From positions 186,001 to 250,000 of the forward strand of contig NZ_KZ857174.1 of assembly GCF_003350925.1 (NCBI RefSeq): a stretch of 64,000 bases of DNA, written 5' to 3'. Source of the DNA: Dyella tabacisoli (GTDB lineage: Bacteria; Pseudomonadota; Gammaproteobacteria; Xanthomonadales; Rhodanobacteraceae). A program made the translations under genes and the position numbers. Of the stretch, positions 60,599 through 64,000 are shown piece by piece. The notes under the pieces were generated by a model. That model saw only the letters and a program-made list of their open reading frames with translations, was not told where the DNA came from and made no database searches. Within the stretch, counting starts at the first letter, position 1. Every line of letters starts with the position of its first letter.

Positions 60599-63229
60599 GT
60601 GGTGGAACAAACAGGGACAGGGGCCCCGAATCCGGATCCAGTAGATGCCGGGCCGATAGATACCTTGATCGCTCCAAGTCGGGGCGCGGTTTGGTTACGC
60701 CGACTCGCCGGGCCCATGTTGTCGCTGGTCATGCTGTGCCTGGCGCTGTGGGCGCTGCGCAATCTGGGCAGCGATGTGAGTTATCGCCAGGTCGCTCGCT
60801 ACGTGCATGGCCTGGAAGATTGGCGCATCGCCCTGGCCGTATTGCTTACGGCGTTGAGCTACGGCGTGATGACCCTCTATGACTGGTTCGGCCTGGCGGC
60901 CATCGGCCGGCGCTTGCCGCGGGCTCAAGTCAGCCTGATCTCATTTATCAGCTACGCCTTCAGCAACGCGCTGGGCATGGCGCTGCTGATCTCTGGCTCT
61001 ATCCGCTATCGCTTTTATATTCAGGCTGGCCTGTCCACCGCCGAGGTGGCCAAGGTGGTGCTGCATTGCACGGTCAGTTTCTGGCTGGGCCTGTCCGCGT
61101 TGACCGGCGTCACCCTCTTGCTGGTGCCGGTGCCATTGACCTTGCCGCTGGCGCAACTGCGCTTGCCGGTGGCGGTGCTGCTTACGCTGATTCCGTTGCT
61201 ATGGCTTTTCGGCAATCGCCTGATGCCGCGTCCGCTGCGGGTGTGGCGCTGGCGCTTAAGCATGCCGAGCACGGCCAGCGCGGCACGTCAGGTCGTGACC
61301 GGTGCGGTGGATTGGGGCTTGGCCGCCACCGTGCTGTATCTGTTGATGCCCAACGAAGTGGATACCGGCTTCGGCCACTTCCTGGCGATTTTCGCGCTGG
61401 CGCAAATCGCCGGTTTAATCAGCCACGTGCCGGGCGGCCTGGGTGTATTCGAAGCGGTGATGCTGGCTGGCTTCGGCGCCACCGGCAACGAAGGCCTGGA
61501 AGCGCCCATCCTCGGCGCGCTGGCCGCGTATCGTCTGATCTATTACTTCTTGCCGCTGCTGGCCGCCACGTTGCTGGTAGTGGTGCGTGAAGTGCGCGGC
61601 TTGCGCAGCAAGGCCCTGCTCGCGCCCTGGTTCACCAATTTGTTGCCGCCGTTTTTCGCCGTGCTCACCCTGGTTTCCGGCGCCGTGTTGCTGTTTTCCG
61701 GCGCCACCTCGGCATTGCACAGCCGCATGGATATTCTGCGTGGCGTATTGCCGCTGTCGGTGGTGGAGGTCTCGCATTTCTTGAGCAGCGTGGTCGGCAT
61801 GCTGTTGCTGATTCTTGCGCGTGGCCTGTTGCGTCGGCTGGATGCCGCCTATGTGCTGACCCTGGTGCTGCTGGTGGTCGGCGCGGTGTTGTCGCTGCTT
61901 AAAGGCATCGACTACGAAGAAGCGATGCTGCTATCGATCCTGGCGCTGGGTTTGGCGCCGGCGCATCAGTTGTTTTATCGCCGTGCCTCGCTGTTCGACA
62001 CCAGTTTCTCGGTGCGTTGGGTCGTTGCCATTCTCGCGGTGCTGGGATGCGCCGGCTGGCTGGTGATGTTCAGTTACAAGCACGTCGAGTACAGCCGCAA
62101 CCTGTGGTGGGAGTTCAGCTTCTACCATGGCGGTGCGCCGCGTGCGCTACGTGCCCTGGTAGGCGCGACGGCTGCCGGCTTGCTGTTCGCGCTGGCGCAC
62201 TTGATGCGTCCGGCGCGGCCGCGGATACACCTGCCGACCGAGGCCGAGTTGGTCAAGGCTTTGCCGCTTATCAAGCACTACTCCTCCGCACAAGCACATC
62301 TTGCCTTGACCGGTGACAAGACCTTGCTGTTCGACCCCGAGGAACGAGCCTTCATCATGTACGACATCGAAGGCCGTAGCTGGGTGGCGATGGGTGACCC
62401 GGTCGGTGAATCCGATGAGGCACGTCGCGAACTGGTATGGACCTTCCGCGAACAATGCGAGCGCGCCGGTGGTTGGCCGTTGTTCTATCAAGTGCGTCCG
62501 GAAGATCTCGATCTGTATCTCGAAGTAGGCATGAATTTGCTCAAGCTCGGCGAAGAGGCGCGGGTGCGCCTGGATGGCTTCAATCTCGACGGCAAGTCGA
62601 AAAAGGTACTGCGCAACACGGTCAACAAACTCACTCGCGATGGTCTGCGGCTGGAGATCGTACCGGTCGAAGCCGTGGCGGATTTGCTGCCGCGACTCAA
62701 GCCGATTTCGGATGCGTGGATGCGCGACAAGAAAGTGCGTGAAAAAGGCTTCTCCCTAGGCACCTTCGACCCGCACTATCTATGCCGCACGCCGATGGCC
62801 GTGGTGTGGCAGGGCGACGAGCCGGTGGCCTTCGCCAACCTGTTTCTCACCGACAGCAAAGAAGAAGCCTCGCTCGACCTGATGCGACATATGCCGGACG
62901 GCAATGCGGGCATCATGGATTATCTGTTCGTGCAGTTGATGCTGTGGGCCAGGCAAGAAGGCTATCGCTGGTTCAATCTCGGCATGGCGCCTTTGTCGGG
63001 TTTGCACAGTCGGCGCACGGCCACACTATGGAGTCGTTTCGGCGCGATGGTGTTTGGTCGCGGCGAGCGTTTCTACAATTTCCGTGGGCTGTATCGCTAC
63101 AAAGATAAGTTCGATCCCGAATGGGAATCGCGCTATCTGGCGGTGCCCACCAACATCGCTTTGCCGATGGCGCTGGCTAACGTAGCCAGCCTGATCTCGG
63201 GCGGTTTATCAGGCATGGTGCGTCGATGA
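60599..63229 (+). CDS. mprF: Phosphatidylglycerol aminoacyltransferase/flippase MprF
   Basis: The 876-residue bifunctional protein has an N-terminal flippase domain of many helices (about 35-530, with SYAFSNALGMALLISGSIRYRFY and SHVPGGLGVFEAVML). The C-terminal cytosolic GNAT-like synthase domain (DUF2156, about 545-850) has LTGDKTLLFDPEERAFIMYDIEGRSWVAMGDPVGE, GKSKKVLRNTVNKLTRDGLRLEIVP and YRWFNLGMAPLSG. It transfers lysine or alanine from tRNA to phosphatidylglycerol, lowering surface charge; which amino acid is not decidable here. GGAGGT lies about 9 bases before the GTG at 60599. Its stop overlaps the next gene as ATGA. Confidence 0.94.
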   Translation: MVEQTGTGAPNPDPVDAGPIDTLIAPSRGAVWLRRLAGPMLSLVMLCLALWALRNLGSDVSYRQVARYVHGLEDWRIALAVLLTALSYGVMTLYDWFGLAAIGRRLPRAQVSLISFISYAFSNALGMALLISGSIRYRFYIQAGLSTAEVAKVVLHCTVSFWLGLSALTGVTLLLVPVPLTLPLAQLRLPVAVLLTLIPLLWLFGNRLMPRPLRVWRWRLSMPSTASAARQVVTGAVDWGLAATVLYLLMPNEVDTGFGHFLAIFALAQIAGLISHVPGGLGVFEAVMLAGFGATGNEGLEAPILGALAAYRLIYYFLPLLAATLLVVVREVRGLRSKALLAPWFTNLLPPFFAVLTLVSGAVLLFSGATSALHSRMDILRGVLPLSVVEVSHFLSSVVGMLLLILARGLLRRLDAAYVLTLVLLVVGAVLSLLKGIDYEEAMLLSILALGLAPAHQLFYRRASLFDTSFSVRWVVAILAVLGCAGWLVMFSYKHVEYSRNLWWEFSFYHGGAPRALRALVGATAAGLLFALAHLMRPARPRIHLPTEAELVKALPLIKHYSSAQAHLALTGDKTLLFDPEERAFIMYDIEGRSWVAMGDPVGESDEARRELVWTFREQCERAGGWPLFYQVRPEDLDLYLEVGMNLLKLGEEARVRLDGFNLDGKSKKVLRNTVNKLTRDGLRLEIVPVEAVADLLPRLKPISDAWMRDKKVREKGFSLGTFDPHYLCRTPMAVVWQGDEPVAFANLFLTDSKEEASLDLMRHMPDGNAGIMDYLFVQLMLWARQEGYRWFNLGMAPLSGLHSRRTATLWSRFGAMVFGRGERFYNFRGLYRYKDKFDPEWESRYLAVPTNIALPMALANVASLISGGLSGMVRR

Positions 63230-64000
63230 AACGAGTCATGAAGAAAATTTTGTTGCTGCTCGTCGTTGTCATCGTGGTCGGCCTGGCGATATGGCGACCA
63301 TGGCACCACGCCAGCATGCAGGAATCCCTTACCGTCATACCGGCAAAAACCGGCGTGGCCCCGCCTGTCGGGCAAGACGATGTGCTTGCCATCGTCTACT
63401 CCGGCGATGGCGGTTGGCGCGATCTGGATCAGCAGCTTGGCGGCGCGTTGACCAACCATGGCATTCCCGTGCTTGGCGTGAGCGCCCTGGCGTACTTCTG
63501 GCGTGACCGGTCCGCCGACGAATCTGCCGCCGACCTCGATGCGCTGATGACCCAGTATCGGGCTCAGTGGGGCAAGCAGCGCGTATGGCTGATCGGTTTC
63601 TCGTTCGGTGCCGATGTGCTGCCCTCGATCATCAACAAACTAAGCCCCGACAATCGCGCCCATCTCGCTCAAGTCGTGCTGCTGTCGCCGACCAAAGACG
63701 TGAACTTCGAGATTGAAATGGAAGGCTATATGCGTGAGGGCTGGTGGAAAACCAACACGCAGATGCTGTTCCAGTGGCTCAACCCGGTGAAGCACTCCGA
63801 CGCCCTGCCGCCGCTGCTTGCCCTGCAAGGTCACCCGCCGGTGGTTTGCTATTACGGCAAAGACGAGGGCGATGACACCGTATGCGCGGAGAAGTCACTG
63901 CCGGCGTGGATACAGGTCGTTGCGAAAGAAGGCGATCACCATTTCGACGGTGATTACGAGGCGCTGGCGAAACATATGATCGCCGACTTGCCGGCTGCTG
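63226..64000 (+). CDS. AcvB/VirJ family periplasmic protein (3' end outside window)
   Basis: At least 258 residues are visible and the frame is still open at base 64000. It has a single N-terminal hydrophobic segment (ILLLLVVVIVVGLAIW), so it is exported or anchored. The domain begins VLAIVYSGDGGWRDLDQQLGGAL and has the serine hydrolase elbow LIGFSFGADVLP (Ser126 from the ATG at 63226), LLSPTKDVNFEIEMEGY, and a catalytic-His candidate in KEGDHHFDGDY. This is the VirJ/AcvB pattern (virulence factor family). In Agrobacterium AcvB hydrolyses lysyl-phosphatidylglycerol and sits beside the MprF homologue LpiA, matching the ATGA coupling to mprF here. An ATG at 63238 is an alternative start. Confidence 0.9.
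   Translation, partial: MKRVMKKILLLLVVVIVVGLAIWRPWHHASMQESLTVIPAKTGVAPPVGQDDVLAIVYSGDGGWRDLDQQLGGALTNHGIPVLGVSALAYFWRDRSADESAADLDALMTQYRAQWGKQRVWLIGFSFGADVLPSIINKLSPDNRAHLAQVVLLSPTKDVNFEIEMEGYMREGWWKTNTQMLFQWLNPVKHSDALPPLLALQGHPPVVCYYGKDEGDDTVCAEKSLPAWIQVVAKEGDHHFDGDYEALAKHMIADLPAA

Noticed and set aside
60213-60644. 143-codon frame between the OPT transporter and mprF
   Set aside because: It overlaps both genes, crosses repeat sequence and shows no recognisable family; a short real gene at its end (about 60449-60598) cannot be fully excluded.

Overview
The window reads as chromosomal DNA of a high-GC gammaproteobacterium of the order Xanthomonadales, most likely the Rhodanobacteraceae (Dyella/Rhodanobacter/Frateuria-like). 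This rests on the gene orders (pepA-holC facing lptF-lptG; xerD-dsbC next to purL), the large Oar-type TonB receptor, the reg_prop hybrid kinases and the long GC-rich intergenic repeats. The genus is inference. No rRNA, tRNA, CRISPR array, complete insertion sequence or origin was seen.

Layout. 1-4.5 kb: AIM24-like protein (cut by the window edge), proline iminopeptidase, an alpha/beta hydrolase, arylamine N-acetyltransferase and a six-repeat propeller-like protein. 4.7-7.2 kb: minus-strand cluster of a LysR regulator, a CmcJ/NvfI-type oxidoreductase and a DsbA-fold isomerase. 7.4-10.8 kb: secreted S53 protease and a membrane GTPase. 10.9-18.2 kb: two tandem paralogous hybrid histidine kinases, followed by a repeat-rich block. 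19-23.4 kb: holC and pepA, divergent from the LPS export pair lptF-lptG. 23.5-30.3 kb: a bipartite RHS locus, with a long secreted YD-repeat/Fn3 protein, a separate secreted RHS-core protein carrying a variable C-terminal domain, and an overlapping immunity-like gene of lower GC. 30.6-37.8 kb: NdvA-like ABC exporter, HAF-type exported protein and an Oar-like TonB receptor behind a leader terminator. 38.4-47.9 kb: threonine aldolase, intracellular PHB depolymerase, RDD protein, xerD, dsbC, purL and a small membrane protein. 48.4-57 kb: glycosyltransferase, EamA transporter, NTF2-like and DUF2127-like proteins, cstA with its YbdD partner, a DUF4197 protein, peptide deformylase and an amino acid permease. 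57-64 kb: an XRE-type regulator divergent from an unknown gene with two candidate operators between them, an OPT transporter, then mprF translationally coupled to an AcvB/VirJ-like gene that runs off the window.

Two items stand out. The first is the split RHS/toxin-immunity locus. The second is a dispersed ~270-400 bp structured repeat (four copies, 18.2-48.2 kb) built of successive hairpins whose arms differ between copies by compensatory changes, so pairing rather than sequence is conserved. A shorter C-rich/G-rich palindromic repeat family lies both within and apart from the large element.

Most genes are housekeeping or envelope functions: lipopolysaccharide export, glucan export, phospholipid aminoacylation and turnover, periplasmic disulfide isomerisation, peptide and amino acid uptake and peptide hydrolysis.
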